Positions 22,493 through 34,488 are shown, counted from the stretch's first letter. The stretch: DNA of 64,000 nt from Fasciola hepatica (GCA_948099385.1 CANUEZ040000129.1:1426001-1490000), one strand, 5' to 3'. Made by a program: numbers and translations. Notes: generated by a model not told the origin, from the sequence alone.

Positions 22493-23206
22493 TGTAATGA
22501 CCATGTTGATTGAAAAATTCATCTTCTGCTCACATTCCTGTACTCTATGACCGATTTTGGACCGCTTTCTCTAGCCTACTCCATGCTGACACTGTTTTGT
22601 GGTCGACAATTATTCTGCGCTTGGTGCACTTGATTTTTCTTTTTATGGTTGTGCTTTCTTATTGAGATTACTTTGGGGACGGTTGGTACGGTAGTGCGAT
22701 GCACTGATTCAACACAGTTTGTTTTATTACTCCTCGGTTTCACTTTCTCGCTCGCGTCGACTGACCGTAGACGTTCAGCTCGTTTACGTTGATTTTTGGC
22801 TGCCACGCTCAGGAAATTGTTCTTTGGGCCTGATTAAGCGTGGAGAACTTGTCCTATTTGTTTGGACTTCCCGACAGGTATTTATTATTTACTCTTTTTG
22901 ACCAACTACTCCTATTTTTACAGAATTTGTCCTATTTTTGATTACCTTTTTGGCTGGATAGTGACTGAGGCTCACTGGCAAAGGTATGATCATGTTTGTA
23001 CTTATATTTTTACTCGCTAATAGTACCGTAGAATTTGCAGAGCAATCGTGTTCTTGATTTGGGTTCTGCATCGATTTGGGCTACGCGTTGCTTTGAGGCT
23101 CCAAGGTGCTATCCAGAACGAGTGAAGCTTATTAGTCGGTGAATCGATAATTGAATCGTTGGTCAGGCTTCACCCGGACCAGGACGTGAGCGTTTCGGTC
23201 ATTACA
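22493..23206 (+). repeat. BEL-2 3' LTR (714 bp)
   Basis: Direct repeat of 16250-16963; differs at the T/A in TGTAATG(T/A)CC and at three bases near the end (GTTTCGGTCATTACA against GTTGTGGTCGTTACA). Confidence 0.95.
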
Positions 23207-24720
23207 CCCGCCAGTATAGCAGGATGATGCTTCCAATGTCGCACTTGGCTGCTTCCTCCAGCAGGCCGTGAACGGCGCTTGGGAGCCTCTGGCCTTTCAC
23301 TCACGCCGCCTGTCTTCCGCAAAATCCAAAACAGCACATTTGGTCGTCAGTTACTTGCCGTCTGCACCGCCATCCGTCATTTTCACCACGCCCTGGACGG
23401 ACGGGAATTCGTCATTTTCACGGATCACAAGCCACTGCTGTATGCTTTTCGCAACGTTTCTGATCGTCATTCTCAACGAGGAATTCGCCAGCTGGATTTC
23501 ATATCACAATTTTTACTGACTTTTGTCATATCTCCGGGTCGGCTAATGTGGCTGCAGATACTCTTCCCAGGATCCACAATCTCGGGTCGCCCCCTGCTCC
23601 CGGTATCAATCTCGAGGACCTGGAAAGAAGCCAACAGTATCCTGAGTTTCAACAGGCCATTCACGATACAAGTCTCCGAGTGCTGAATTTGCCCCTTCCG
23701 TCATCTGCTGGCACTATCCTCTGCGACACCACCCTGAATCACCCAAGGCAAATCGTACCGCATTCACATCGCCGTTTTGTTTTCGATGTGTTGCACGGTC
23801 TATCCCACCCGGGCATCAAGGCCACATGCAAAGTGGTCAGTGCCCGATTCGTTTGGCCAAACATGGATTGCGACGTTCGTCAGTGGGCACGTAACTGCAT
23901 TGCTTGTCAGCGAGCCAAAATTCAGCGACATACTACCAGTCCGGTCGGATCTTTTGAGGCTCCAGGCGCCTGTTTCGTTCACGTGCACGTCGACATTGTA
24001 GGACCTTTACCACCATCCCGAGGTATGATCTATCTACTCACTTATATTGATCGTTTAACTCGTTGACCCGAGGTCATACCCATTCCGGATGTATCCGGTG
24101 CAACTGTCGCCCGTGCGTTCATGGAACACTGAATGTCCCGTTTTGGTTGTCCTATCACAGTAACCACCGATCGAGGAGCTGGGCTTTAATCTGCCACCTT
24201 CGACAATCTTTCCCAACTGACCGGCACTAAGAGTAATCGCACCACAGCTCACCATCCCCAAGCAAATGGCTTGGTCGAACGTTTTCACCGGCGTCCAAAA
24301 ACATTGCTCAGTGCCCACAACAATCCTTAGTGGACGGAAGCCTTACCACTGGTGTTACTGGGCATTCGCAACGCGCTGCGCAGCAACACGCCCTGCACAC
24401 CTGCGTCCATGACATTCGGCACCACCGCTCGTCTTCCCGGTGAATTTGTTGCACCCAAGGTGAGCGCATCTGTCCCTAGCCTTGAAGACAGCACTCAACG
24501 TCTCATGATCTGCATGTGTCAGAAGATCGGTATTCCTGTCCGTTTGGCAGACCGGCTGTCGTTTATTCCCAGTCACCCACGTACGTGCACGCACGTTTTT
24601 CTGCGTACGCCGAGCCGCCGCCCGTTGACTCCAGAATATTCTGGCCCGCACAAAGTCATTTGGCGTTTAGAGAAAACTTTCATCACCGATCCCAATGTTC
24701 GTCGACCCAGAAACCCAGCC
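23207..24720 (+). pseudogene. Gypsy pol part 2: RNase H and integrase remnant
   Basis: After BEL-2 the Gypsy protein resumes with 'DASNVALG' (RNase H Asp, about 23225-23250, one frame change), 'WEPLAFHSRRLSSAK', 'VIFTDHKPLLYAF' and 'SPGR...AADTLPR'. The integrase follows: HHCC finger ('LHGLSHPG...' to 'CIACQRAK', about 23790-23925), 'HVDIVGPLPPSRG' (first catalytic Asp), 'TTDRGAGL' (second Asp), 'HHPQANGLVERFHRR' (Glu) and a C-terminal part with 'EYSGPHKVI' (about 24636-24662). Frame changes near 23290 and 23550 and at least four in-frame stops between 24064 and 24330 inactivate it. Confidence 0.9.
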
Positions 24721-25280
24721 TAGGCCGTTGCCCGTCGATGGCCAAGGCCCAGACGTTTGTCTGACTCCAACAACGTCTTGCTCCAACACGCGTGAGTCAC
24801 AGGTCTACCCCCCATCACGTTCCACCAGGTCTGGTAAATATGTTCCTTTCGCTGCACGATTCGTTGGCTTTATTGTTCTTACATAGATTTTCCTTTTCTG
24901 ATTGCATACTGTACCCAGTTTTTCCGATCTTTTCCAGGGTTAGTCGTTTTTTGACTAGGAAAGATCTGGCAAACCACTAACAATGGACATGTGTCACTAT
25001 ATGGACATTACCATTTTTGCTGTTTCTTACGTGCCTTGCACATGATTTGGCACGTTCTTCCCACCTTAAGGTTTCTAGATATGGAGCGCGGGGAGAGGAT
25101 ACCCCACCAGTTCACGCGTGAGTAACCTCCTCTGCGGCCATATACGGCCCAGCGATCCTTAGATCACCTTAAATGTGCTGAGAACAAACCTTTCCCGGTT
25201 GGAAATATTCAGCTGGTTTTGGCTCAACTCATGACGCTCTCTTAGGTCGAAGTTCTCCCACTCTTCTGGAGGGGGATTGA
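24721..25280 (+). other. Gypsy 3' region and polypurine tract
   Basis: Non-coding 3' region of the Gypsy element. The bases just before the LTR (25268-25280, GGAGGGGGATTGA) form the expected polypurine tract. Nothing else is recognised. Confidence 0.7.
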
Positions 25281-25525
25281 TGTAACGTCTTCGCAGACAC
25301 CAAACTCACTAAAATGCAATTGCGAGCTCATCGAAACTTACGTCACGCTACGTAACTAACGGCAAGGCGAACTCCAGCTCATCAGCTCTGGCCATTAGCT
25401 CGATCAGTCTCCCTTCTCCTGTCATTTATACAGGGTAACCAATATAATTACTAAAACCCATCAATTGCTGTCGTTCTGCGTCGCCATTCGCTGGACGGGA
25501 ATCGAGTCCGCAAGTCGTGCGTGCA
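25281..25525 (+). repeat. Gypsy 3' LTR (245 bp)
   Basis: Direct repeat of 13383-13627. It follows directly on the polypurine tract, which fixes its start at TGTAACG. The end is set where the copies diverge (GTGCGTGCA). Confidence 0.88.
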
Positions 25526-26439
25526 ACTAAAATATGAACCCCCAAAATAATGAAAGGAATAGTTGACGCAGCTGATGATTTGAGACCGTTATTGGAGCGG
25601 AGCATAGTCAAAGTATTTGGAGGACACACCATTGACTTGCGGAAGGAGAGAGCAATGACTCAAATGGGAGAAAAACTTTATCTCGTTTAGGGCGGTGAAG
25701 GGTAGGAATAGACTATCAGACAGGGCGGTTGTATCATCTATAATAAGGCATCTCAGGTTACTGCCTGGTGGGAAGTGGAACAAATTATTCGATGAAAAGC
25801 GGCCGTGAGTGGCACTACCTCTCCACCAGACCTTACCCTTCGCTTCACTGCCCTCTTCTACCATACTTCTGCTTTGCTATCTAATTTATCGTTTCATCCG
25901 CCTTATCGATTTTCAGCCAGTTAGCTTTGAGTAACCGCTTACAATTCTTTACCCTGGGGAAGACTGGCCACCAGCCACAAGCGGCTTGCAACGAGGACCC
26001 CGTACAACATTTTTATTGGGGCACAGTGGTCGGAGGTCTTCTCTTTTTCGTTTTCCCTGCCATTGGGTTGAAGAAGATCTGTCCCTTCCGCTTGTTGCAA
26101 CACATGGAGATCCTTTGAGCCCATTGTGCAAGGAAATGAACAGTTTTGGCCCCCCCGCGGCACAAGTCTTGTGGATCGGACTGGACTGGACTGAACTCGT
26201 GTCTGTACCTCATCCAGGTAGAGTTGGACACAGCCGTCGTGCTTGCCTCGATTACCTCCCCTGGACTTTTGCTCCAGTCAGTTACAACAAGCCGCTCAGA
26301 GGACTGGACACGGATTCGGCCCCAAGAACTATTTTTCTTTGACGTGAGAAGGTGGCGTATTTAGCTGTGGTCTTCTCCCGGCGGCAGCAGGACACACGTG
26401 CTAGCACCCAAATCGGCCCGGCCTGTCAGGATCTTATAC
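25526..26439. other. No recognised feature
   Basis: About 900 bp right of the Gypsy element. Open frames of up to 118 codons exist on both strands and overlap one another, but none has a recognisable domain. Nothing is supported. Confidence 0.4.
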
Positions 26440-26997
26440 TCTTATCTGGGGCCCCCGAGCATCCTTCTGCTTTTCATGGAGAGCAAGGTATTATACTTTA
26501 TGCTTCCCTTATAAGTTCTAGGCTTTACCATGGGAGACGATCTAGAAAGTACTCTTCGGTATTTGTTTATCCCAAATCAGATAATGGCTCCAGGCCTGGA
26601 CACAGTCTTCCGAGTAAAGCAGTACGGGAGCCTTGAACAGTGGGGTAAGCATTAAGATTCTTATCGTTTCCACCAAGGATGCCACAGGGACCTCCCAGGT
26701 GAACCATCCAAATTCAAGAGCATAGAAACCGCCCATGATGAGAACCTTCTTTTCGCCTGAAGTGAGTTTCAGAAAGCGAAGTAGATCCTCATTTCCTTTT
26801 CCCTCTGCCGATGGTCCTCTGTAAATGTGGCGGGTTATGGTCTCGACTGCCTGCACGGTTCGTGTTGTTAGCTGCTCCTTGCACTGATCTTTTAATAGTA
26901 GCGTCGCTCCCCCTCCGACTTTCCCGTCCTGGCTTTCCACCCTGGCTATAATGTTCTCTGGGGTGAGGTCTTTGGCGTTCATGTTCTGTCGCAGCAA
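26440..26997 (-). pseudogene. CR1/Jockey-like LINE endonuclease fragment
   Basis: On the - strand a frame from 26997 reads 'GKVGGGATLLLKD' (the GGG block of LINE endonucleases), then after about 50 residues 'KKVLIMGGFYALEFGW', a damaged form of the 'IMGDFNxPxIxW' catalytic block in which Asp and Asn are lost, and further on, with frame changes, 'DLGxTNTEEYF' and 'LELIREAXSIIP' resembling the 'LDLVFTN' and 'SDHxxV' blocks. It is a decayed endonuclease only; no RT was found adjacent. Confidence 0.55.
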
Positions 26998-29529
26998 CTA
27001 CTCCATGACTTCACCGACAGCTATCAAATGCTCGCCCGCTCGTGGCTCGCACCACTTATTTCCTATGTTCGTTGCATTCGTGCGGACTGCTTGTATGTCA
27101 CCCATCCTCCTGTATTTAGCAGTGTTGGGGAAGACAAAGTAATGCTGGGTTTCTGGTCCTCAGCATCCCTTCCATATTTTTACGCGGATGCTTGTCACTT
27201 CTTGGTAGCTATTGGTTTGTCTTCTACCTTGCACTGGTCCGAAGCCATGCTTTCCAGAAAGGTTGTCACTCTCACCGTGGCGTTGGTTTTTTTGTGGTGA
27301 TTAAGCAGCCGTTACAAGTGATACTGTCGGGTACAGCTTTGCAACCAGGTACGTGGAGGAGCCGCAACCAGTCAGGATCACCTCGAACAGGTCGGACAAA
27401 AGCTCCCTGTGATTGGTCATCTTTGAGTATACCATCTGTTTTCTCCGATTCAACATATTTATGTAAACCCATTCTGAAATACTCCCAACGTACCTTTTCG
27501 CAGCCTTGGTATTCTTGCCACTTTCATTCGCATAGTTCGGGGTGGGGGTAATCCCAATACGCCCTGTCAGTTCAGTTTATTGTGATTATTACACTTTCTT
27601 TGAATCGCAGTTCCGCCCGATGGTTTGTGTCATCTACTCAGTAAGTTGGTGTTGCCCTGACCGGGCTTGGCATCTCGTGCCATGTACTGGAAGTAAACGA
27701 TATCTGCTTTCCGCGTATAGCCCCTTGCGTGTCGATTAAAACTGGTTAGCAGGACACCTGCCTCGAGCCGATCGATTTTGACTGTCCTTGATGCTTATCG
27801 ATTGATCATCGTATGACCCACGTTTCATTCAGAATCGCTTGCAGGTTTCAGGCTGTAGTTGTTCGATTCTGGTGACGGAACGCATCCCTCCTCTAACGCG
27901 GCATCGTTTTGTGAACATCAGGTACGGTGTCACTGCCCAGACCTGTGGAATGACTACTAAAGTTTGTGTTTTGGGCTTGCTTTGGACGGATGCCACTGTT
28001 TGGCGGTCCTGGGGTTCACAGAATTCGTGGAAGCCGACTATCTTCAGTTATCTGAAGGTGTTGCCTTTCGTTAATGCTGGAATCAAGCTTTCTCAAAACA
28101 GCTGGAAATTCTTGACTAAATTTGTGGGTTGAAGGAAGGAGGCTTTATTGGGCCCTGGATTTGCGCTTGAAAGTGTTGTTGAGGGATGAGCCAGAAAATT
28201 AGGGCAAACGTAGCCGACATTGCGTCAGCGTGTATTCGGCAGGCTACAAACTTCCTGCTACGGAGCAGCAATGTGGAGTTGGAGTCAAAGGCTTCAAAGT
28301 TAAACTTTCTCTATGCGGGGTTCAGCGGTGACTAAAACTGCTTTCCAACAAAGAAGGCCGAGGAGAGATACCTGGTTCAACATCTACTTTCAGGCACTTG
28401 TGTTTCAAGAATTCTCGAGGCTCTACTCGCATGAACTTTTTCCCAAGCTTACATGAGATATTGCGCGTAGTATTCGTGAGCAGGTGAGGTTAGTCCACTC
28501 TGGTGCATTCAGTAAAGTCACTTCATCGGAGCTATTGCACCGATAACAGGTCGTACCTCTACACGGCGATCCTTCTGTAATGGATGCAGAAGTGAATTAC
28601 AAACCACACCTGGCATCAAGTGTTCATTGCCAAACTTGCAGTAAATATATCCATCTTGCTCGTACCCTCAGCACACCTACCGCTTCCCACCTACGTGACA
28701 TGGGTTCCAGTAGCCTGGGTTCAGCAAATCATTCTTTGACCCAAGTTGACTCCGCCCGTGTTCGTGTGGGCTACTTCTACGATGCTGTGTACCTTCTTCA
28801 AAAATGGAACTAGATTCAGCTTCACTTACAACTGCACTAACTTTTTGACTTTTGCCGCCATCACTTAACAACTGTATCGATACCCCCTCCAGCACACAAC
28901 TTCTCCAGTTATTCAACGGATGCAGCGCTCGCTACTCGTTCTGCAAGTGTGACGTTTTACGACCGCTGGAGAGCCGCCGTGACAACTTCCCGGGTGCGAA
29001 TTGAATTCCCTTGGGAAGACCTCAAAGATGATGGATTTTACCTTCCGTTGCTCTTCACTTGTTTCAGGTATTCACTCACTGTTCTCACTTGGTTGAGGTC
29101 GGCCGGTCTCTCCTCCGGCTTTCTGGGACTGAGCGCATGTTATTCAGTCGTTATCGAAAGTCCGTGGCCAGGCTGAGCCTGAATCCTTTGGTTACCCGCT
29201 TGATTTTGTTCTCACATCAGCCTGAGACGAACTACAGTCATGTGGGCCTTTGCACAGCTTTCTATACTTACGCACTCACTATTTAGGCACAGCGCTGACA
29301 ACATAAAGGGCTCACTGGCTGTCGCCCAGTCGGCTGTGTTATCATCGGGTCCGTTCATTTCGGGATTTCGCGAAAAGGAGATTCGTGATCCATTTCGCGC
29401 GTGTCTGAACAATCGGAAACTGGCCGCCGTAGCATGACGTAATTCTTGAGAGAGAGTTTTGAGTGCCGATTTTCAGCGTAGCAGTTACGGTTAGAAGCTC
29501 TCGGACCGAAAAGCTGCGCTATGGCTGCA
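26998..29529. other. No recognised feature
   Basis: About 2.5 kb with no domain I can recognise. Short open frames of 60-120 codons occur on both strands and overlap. The composition does not mark any coding stretch. Confidence 0.4.
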
Positions 29530-30715
29530 AGTGGCTCCAAGAGCTGACAAAATTCTTGCCACTAAAGTAGGTGACCCTTTCCGGGCAAAACACCCATTTT
29601 GTTCAGGGACCATGTCGGCCGAACTTAGGCTAAACAAAAAGCTTACCACTGCCTCCCGATCCGCTGTATTCAGCTCACATAAATCTCAACTGGCTCCATC
29701 CCCCAAAATATGGGCGGTTACTTGGACGCTCAGGAAAGTGCTCGACAGTGATATCACTGAACCAATGAACCGCCCGTAGTGGGTACACCCCTCGGTTGCA
29801 GTTATCAAGCAAGATGTACTGCAAAGGGTTTTACTGATGGGCTAGCGCCAAAGACGTTATCATAGACAAAATTTTGTTTCCAGCCACGGATGAGCCAACT
29901 GTGAAACTAGCCGGTGATAAGGCGTTTTTGAAGATGAGCGCGGGAAGTGCCTATTTTTGCACCCCACTAAAGACTGGTTCACGGACCGCAGAGGCTTTCG
30001 CAGCTTGCAATGGGCTTTCCCGATACAGAACCATTCCTATGGGGCAGGCCAGAGCACCGGCCGCCCGGATAACTTCCAAGGCGGATCTTATAGGCCCCGC
30101 AGTTCACGTGGATGACTTTTGCTTGTTTGGCTAACCTCCCGAAGAAAGCAGGTGTAACCTAAACTCCGCGTTGCTTTAGCCAGAGAAAGTAAATTTGTAT
30201 TTGAATTTACTAAAGAGCCAATTGGCTATGCAGGAGATCGAGTTTTCAAGTCGTGCCATTTCATCGGATGGGGTCGTATCTAACGGGAAGGATAAATGTG
30301 CCATCCTTAAAAGCCAGAGGCCGGTACCAGCTGACCAAGTTTGCACTTTTTGAGCTCATGCGCTCACAACCGTGCCGTTTTGCAAATGCTGCGCATTTTC
30401 CTGGACCAGTGAGCAAACGGCCACGAAAGGAACAAGAATTCGTTTGGAATACTAAACACAAGTGTGCTTATAAATCCCTACTTCAGTCGGCTGCTTCGAC
30501 TCTAAAGGTGGGCATTTTTGATAAGATCTGCCCTAGGTACATTTCTACAGATGCCTCCACTGCTGAAATTTGCGATGCTTTAGCCGAGTCAAAAAATGGC
30601 GAGAGGAATGCCGCAGCTTGTGCCCCACGGTCACTATTCCTAAAGGAGCGAAAGTAATCCCCCGGTGAGAGAAGCACTCGCATGTGTCCGTATATCCGAA
30701 AAGAGGTAATGCTGC
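29530..30715 (+). pseudogene. Second Gypsy-type RT/RNase H remnant
   Basis: Decayed RT of an LTR element of a lineage different from the Gypsy at 13383. Recognisable pieces: a run-in near 29575-29780, 'NGLSRYRTIPMG' followed by 'ADLIGPAVHVDDFCLFG' (about 30010-30132; the YVDD box reads HVDD), then 'RAISSDGVVSNGK' and 'ILKSQRPVPADQVCTF', which match the 'FLGxxISxxGV' and 'PxPxxxxxLRSFLG' region, and 'PPVREALACVRISEKR' (about 30656-30705) matching the 'KEALAIV' segment of RNase H. Frameshifts and stops occur throughout. No LTRs were found. Confidence 0.6.
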
Positions 30716-31087
30716 CCTGTCAAAGTGCGTTTAGCCTTGAGCCTCGATCACGTCTTCCTGCAAACCCCAATTTGCTGCTGCAGTAGAGGCTTAAGCCTCG
30801 CGAGCATCAACCACAGGAGCTCGCTTCCGCTGGATTGCCATTTGGACATTGTCCAAGTTGCCGGAAGAAACCAAGAAGAAGCTGATGTCTTTTAGAGAGA
30901 GCAGATGACAGTGCGGATCTGGAGAGGGTTGGAGTGACCGCAATTTTTATTGATGAGAAATTGCTAGTGATTACGCCTAATGACGTTCGGGAACGCGGAG
31001 TTCTAAGACCCACCCAGAGTGACCAGATAAACAACAACTACATTCCAAACCGCTACCATTTATTACAATCTAAGATGAGCTGTCAGC
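30716..31087. other. Tail of the Gypsy remnant, otherwise unrecognised
   Basis: Probably continues RNase H of the preceding remnant (a weak match reading 'RFRWIAIWTLSKLPEE'), but too degraded to annotate. Confidence 0.3.
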
Positions 31088-31455
31088 GGTAAATGTGAGC
31101 GATTCATATAAAAAATCCTCCCATACTTTCAGCTTGATTTATGAATTTGGATTTCTACTACTTAGCTGCTCCAAGCCCTTCCTCACACGACACTTTCCTT
31201 GTCCGTTTGTTGTGTGTGAGACATCTGACTTCGACCTTGAACCGTTTTCTGACCGTCCGGCCCGAACCACAGAAGGTCGAATGTCCGGGTTTTCCTGTTT
31301 AGTCTACTTGGCCGCATATTGGGGTTTGTATATACTTGTACCTTCCACGAGTTTCAAACCAGCACCGGTAAACCTGTGAAACAGTCTTGCTCTGGCTTGA
31401 TGTTCACGAGGATTGACCACACGTTGCTGGAATGGCAATTCCTGTGACTTAAGGT
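31088..31455 (+). repeat. LTR-like block of a divergent BEL element
   Basis: Aligns by eye with the solo LTR at 46212-46557: both share an 'AAAATCCTCCCA' start, 'GACATCTGACTTCGACCTTGAACCG' versus a near-identical stretch, 'GGCCGCATA..TTGGGGTTTGTATATA' and a terminal 'CGTTGCT' block. It lies upstream of a BEL-like gag remnant, the position expected of its 5' LTR. Boundaries are approximate and no target-site duplication was found. Confidence 0.55.
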
Positions 31456-31825
31456 ACTCAAGTTGAACCCTGACAAGGGAATTTATTGAGAATTACCGGA
31501 TGAAGAAACAAGGGCTCAGTGAAACAGTGGGCTTAACTTGGCAAGTCTCTGGGGGTGGTTAGGTTGTTACTGATTGCTTGAACAATGCCTAGTCTACTAG
31601 TCATGTCAGTATCAAGTCACGTACCTCTAGCCAAGATGAGCTTGGAGATGTTGGTATTTATAGGGTGGAAATGGTGGAAATGAAGAACCACTTGCGGTCA
31701 GCCAGAGAAAAACGGACACTTTTAAACAGGGGATTCATCTCAGCGAGCCAGCAGGGGGGATATGTGGCTCACGATATAAACAAAAAATGGCAGCTTTATC
31801 ATTTAGCGCAAATCCCTGAGACTGC

Positions 31826-33366
31826 TTGAAACTGCCAGCACTTCAGCTTTCGACTCACCGAAAGTGGAGCCAACCGTCTTGGATGGCCTTCACGAGCAAT
31901 ACTTTTGTATTCGTGAAACAATTCGAAAATTTCACTGAGCACAAAGTTGCCAGTCCTAGGCGAAAGGTTTTTGTACTTGTAAAGTTACTGCCTTGTGGTG
32001 GGGGCAGAGATGCCTTCGGGGGCTGCGCTATGCTTGATCCAGCAGTAGAGTGTAGCAGAGCATGCGAAGTTGCCAAAGATTTATTTGGGCAGCCATTCAG
32101 GGAGGTTAGAATCTTGATTGATGGTGTTATGTCGGACACAAAGGAGGCCGATGGCAGCACTGAATAGTTGTCACACTTGGAGACAAAATGCGGAGTTCCA
32201 GTTTAGCTCCAGAGCACTTAGAATGCCAGCGTCATCAGACTGCAGTACATGCACGGGAATGCATTGTTCTATGCCCACCTTATAATTCAAGGAACTGCTG
32301 GGCATAATAAGCTGGAGAAGTAGGCCCGCTTGTGCGAGAATCTACGTTTGATGATTTGACGGAGCTCACAGGTCGTCACTTCCACGTTGTCGGCAGCCGA
32401 TATGGACAGGTCACACGCTAGAGTCGCTGGCTGTTGAAATGAGCTTCAACATGGGCGCCATTTGAAGAGGACGGTAACCGAAACTAGTCTTGGGTTAACA
32501 AGCACACAATTGGTCGAGGGACCACGAGGTCAATTCAATGCAAGGTATGAAACTCGCTGCTTTGGTTCACAGATGGTCCCACTTTTGTACGATGAGTGTG
32601 CCCGCTCACTGATCCGCAGCAAAGAATGTCGACGCGTGCTTAATGGGACTGAAAGACCATCACTGGGCCTCAGAAAGCCACGCCGGGGTGAAATGCGACC
32701 AGGACGAAAGCCAAAAGGACACCATGCCTTTCTTTAAGCCCCTCAAAATAATGTGCCTATTCATTCGGATGAACCCAGAGCATACGCACAACAGAAAGTA
32801 GTCAATAAAAGCCGACAAGATTAGGTACGCTACTCATCGGCATCGAGACGTCTAAAAGTACGGGGCACCACAACATCTTTGGAAACCGGGTGGGATACTT
32901 TGATGGTGACTCGCGGGCTTACAGACAGGTGTAAACTAGTTGGCGAGCCTACCTCGTTTCTGATCAGCACTGCTGCGGGGGTTCGAGCCGGCCACTCAGT
33001 GAAGCTGAGCCTACAGTTAATACCCCTAATTGACAGGGGACCGTTGAAATCCCAGTTGGCCTTGAAGTGAACGGCCTACCAATGAGACAGCTCGACCCTA
33101 TTAGATCAGTCCCCGGGAGATGGCCTCATCCCGAAGATAACTTCTGAGGTAGTATCCAGGCCCATGTTGATATAGTAATTGGGTTTATTGACTGGAGGCT
33201 CACCGGTTGTTCGACCAGAGTATGAGCAGCCGAGAGGCTCCGTTTAGCTGCGTGAAGGACCGTTTGCTGGAAACTTCTAGATAACAAAGGCGAAAGAAAT
33301 TCAACGGCCGGCATCAGTAAATTGCTTGGAGTTTGCTCAGGGAAGTATCTCAATGGAAACTACCAA
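31826..33366 (+). pseudogene. Highly divergent BEL gag-protease remnant (BEL-5)
   Basis: At 31895-32150 a frame reads 'FVFVKQFENFTEHKVASP', 'GGCAMLDPAVECSRA' and 'DLFGQPFREVRILIDGVMSD', which track the gag of BEL-1 (KQFETFVENKV, MLDPEQGYTRA, LFGQPFKVARNLIEGVM). Further on, weaker matches to the gag tail (about 32345-32420) and, at 32879-33070, to the protease region: 'GWDTLMVTRGLTDRCKLVGEPTS' and 'LSLQLIPLIDRG' align with BEL-1's post-catalytic segment, with the active site destroyed. Last traces are 'GRWPHPEDN' near 33117 and 'QWKLPIFR' near 33341. RT and integrase are absent. Much older than the other BEL copies. Confidence 0.6.
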
Positions 33367-34108
33367 TTTTCCGGTAATGAATTAAAAGGCCTATCTCAGG
33401 ATGTCGAAGTTCACTCAAAAAAGATTAGTCAGTGATCTCGGCGTCGGATTCAAGAACAACTTTGCGATGGGCAGCACGAAGTAGTTTTATCCGAGCGACT
33501 GCTGTCGAAGCAACCGAGAAATGGCCAGGGAGCTATAAACCTACTTCGAAGTCACAGCTTTTCGGGGAAACTAATTATAAGGCAAATATCAGAAGCCCAT
33601 GCAATGCTGTTTGGAACTGGTCCATCGACAGGCAGCATACGGCAACCCGATAGAACTTCAAGGCTGGCAGAGCAGCAGGTTACCCTTTTCCAAAGCCCCA
33701 GTTACTACTCTGAGTTCGGTGTTCATGAATAGACTCAGACAGCAGCAACTTTGACAGTGTATCCTGCCACAATCGGATGGGCCCCGCTGGTATCAAGCGA
33801 AAAGGAAGCTAAAAAACGCCTGAAATGTTCGGTATAGAAGTTCGGAGAGATTCTGGGTAGATAGTCCATGAGAAGTCAGAAATCCGTCCAAAATATATGC
33901 ACCAGCTCGCGTGCTGCTTCATACGCCGACTGCGGTGAGGATATCGAAGAGCGAATTATCCCTTCACCAGTGGTGCGCTAGGTACTAGAATGCTTCCTCT
34001 GTTCCTGGGTAGCACCACCATTCCCTCCTCGAACAACGACCCTCATCGCGCCTATCTAATGACTCAATGCCACCTAAAAGCATATGATAATACCACTAAA
34101 TAATGGAG
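33367..34108. other. No firm feature between BEL-5 and BEL-4
   Basis: May include RT debris of BEL-5 but no motif is secure. The last five bases before BEL-4 (34109-34113) are its target-site duplication CACGT. Confidence 0.35.
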
Positions 34109-34113
34109 CACGT

Positions 34114-34488
34114 TGTAACGACCGGTCGTGGAAGCTCCCTCAAAACCACTGCAGTTTCCATGTTTGCCTAGCATCACTCACTTATTTACACTGCTGGCTT
34201 GGTTTAGGCACTGGTTGTTTTAACGGATCAACGCTTATTTGTTCGCGCCTAGCGCGTTGCTCTGTCGTGTCCTTGTTCTGGACCTGCGTGACGCACGTGC
34301 TCCTTCCTCGCAAGCCGAAATTCGGTTCTCGTTTTTTGAGTCCTTGTGATTGCACAATTGAGGTTTGTATCTGTTTCGCGCCACTGTTTATCTGATAGTC
34401 TAGTATCGCAGAATTTCACGGATAATCAGGTACTGCTTTCGGTATCCGTTGCGAATTTGGCTACGCACTGCTCTGAGGTGTCTTGTAA
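34114..34488 (+). repeat. BEL-4 5' LTR (about 375 bp)
   Basis: Direct repeat of 39775-40148, starting TGTAACGACCGGTCGTGG. It holds the conserved block ATTTGGCTACGCACTGCTC near its 3' end. The terminal CA is lost in this copy (ends CTTGTAA), so the inner edge is inferred from BEL-1. Confidence 0.9.

Larger units (their letters stand above)
16250..23206 (+). mobile_element. BEL-2: BEL/Pao element with 714-bp LTRs, coding region ruined
   Basis: A 6957-bp element whose two 714-bp LTRs begin TGTAATG and end TTACA. It is inserted in the Gypsy pol. Flanking five bases are CCCGT on the left and CCCGC on the right, an imperfect 5-bp duplication. The internal region holds one gag-pol read in three frames with seven in-frame stops and about four frameshifts. 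By eye the LTRs differ at only about four positions (one near the start, three in the last 15 bases), which is surprisingly few given the state of the coding region. Confidence 0.92.
13383..25525 (+). mobile_element. Gypsy (Mag/CsRN1-like) LTR retrotransposon, decayed and split by BEL-2
   Basis: Bounded by 245-bp LTRs (13383-13627 and 25281-25525). Without the BEL-2 insertion it would be about 5.2 kb, the usual size. Order: LTR, leader, gag with a Cys/His motif, protease, RT, [BEL-2], RNase H, integrase, 3' region, purine tract, LTR. The gag type (a short 'FTPGNPPLWLTHLEAQF' start and a 'WCWHHHQY...KC' end) is that of Mag-lineage elements common in flatworms. Multiple frameshifts, stops and loss of the RT catalytic pair mark it as dead. 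No clear target-site duplication was found: the flanks read CATAG and ACTAA. Confidence 0.88.

Noticed and set aside
13377..25530. Target-site duplication of the Gypsy element
   Set aside because: Flanks CATAG and ACTAA do not match under any small boundary shift tried, so none is claimed.
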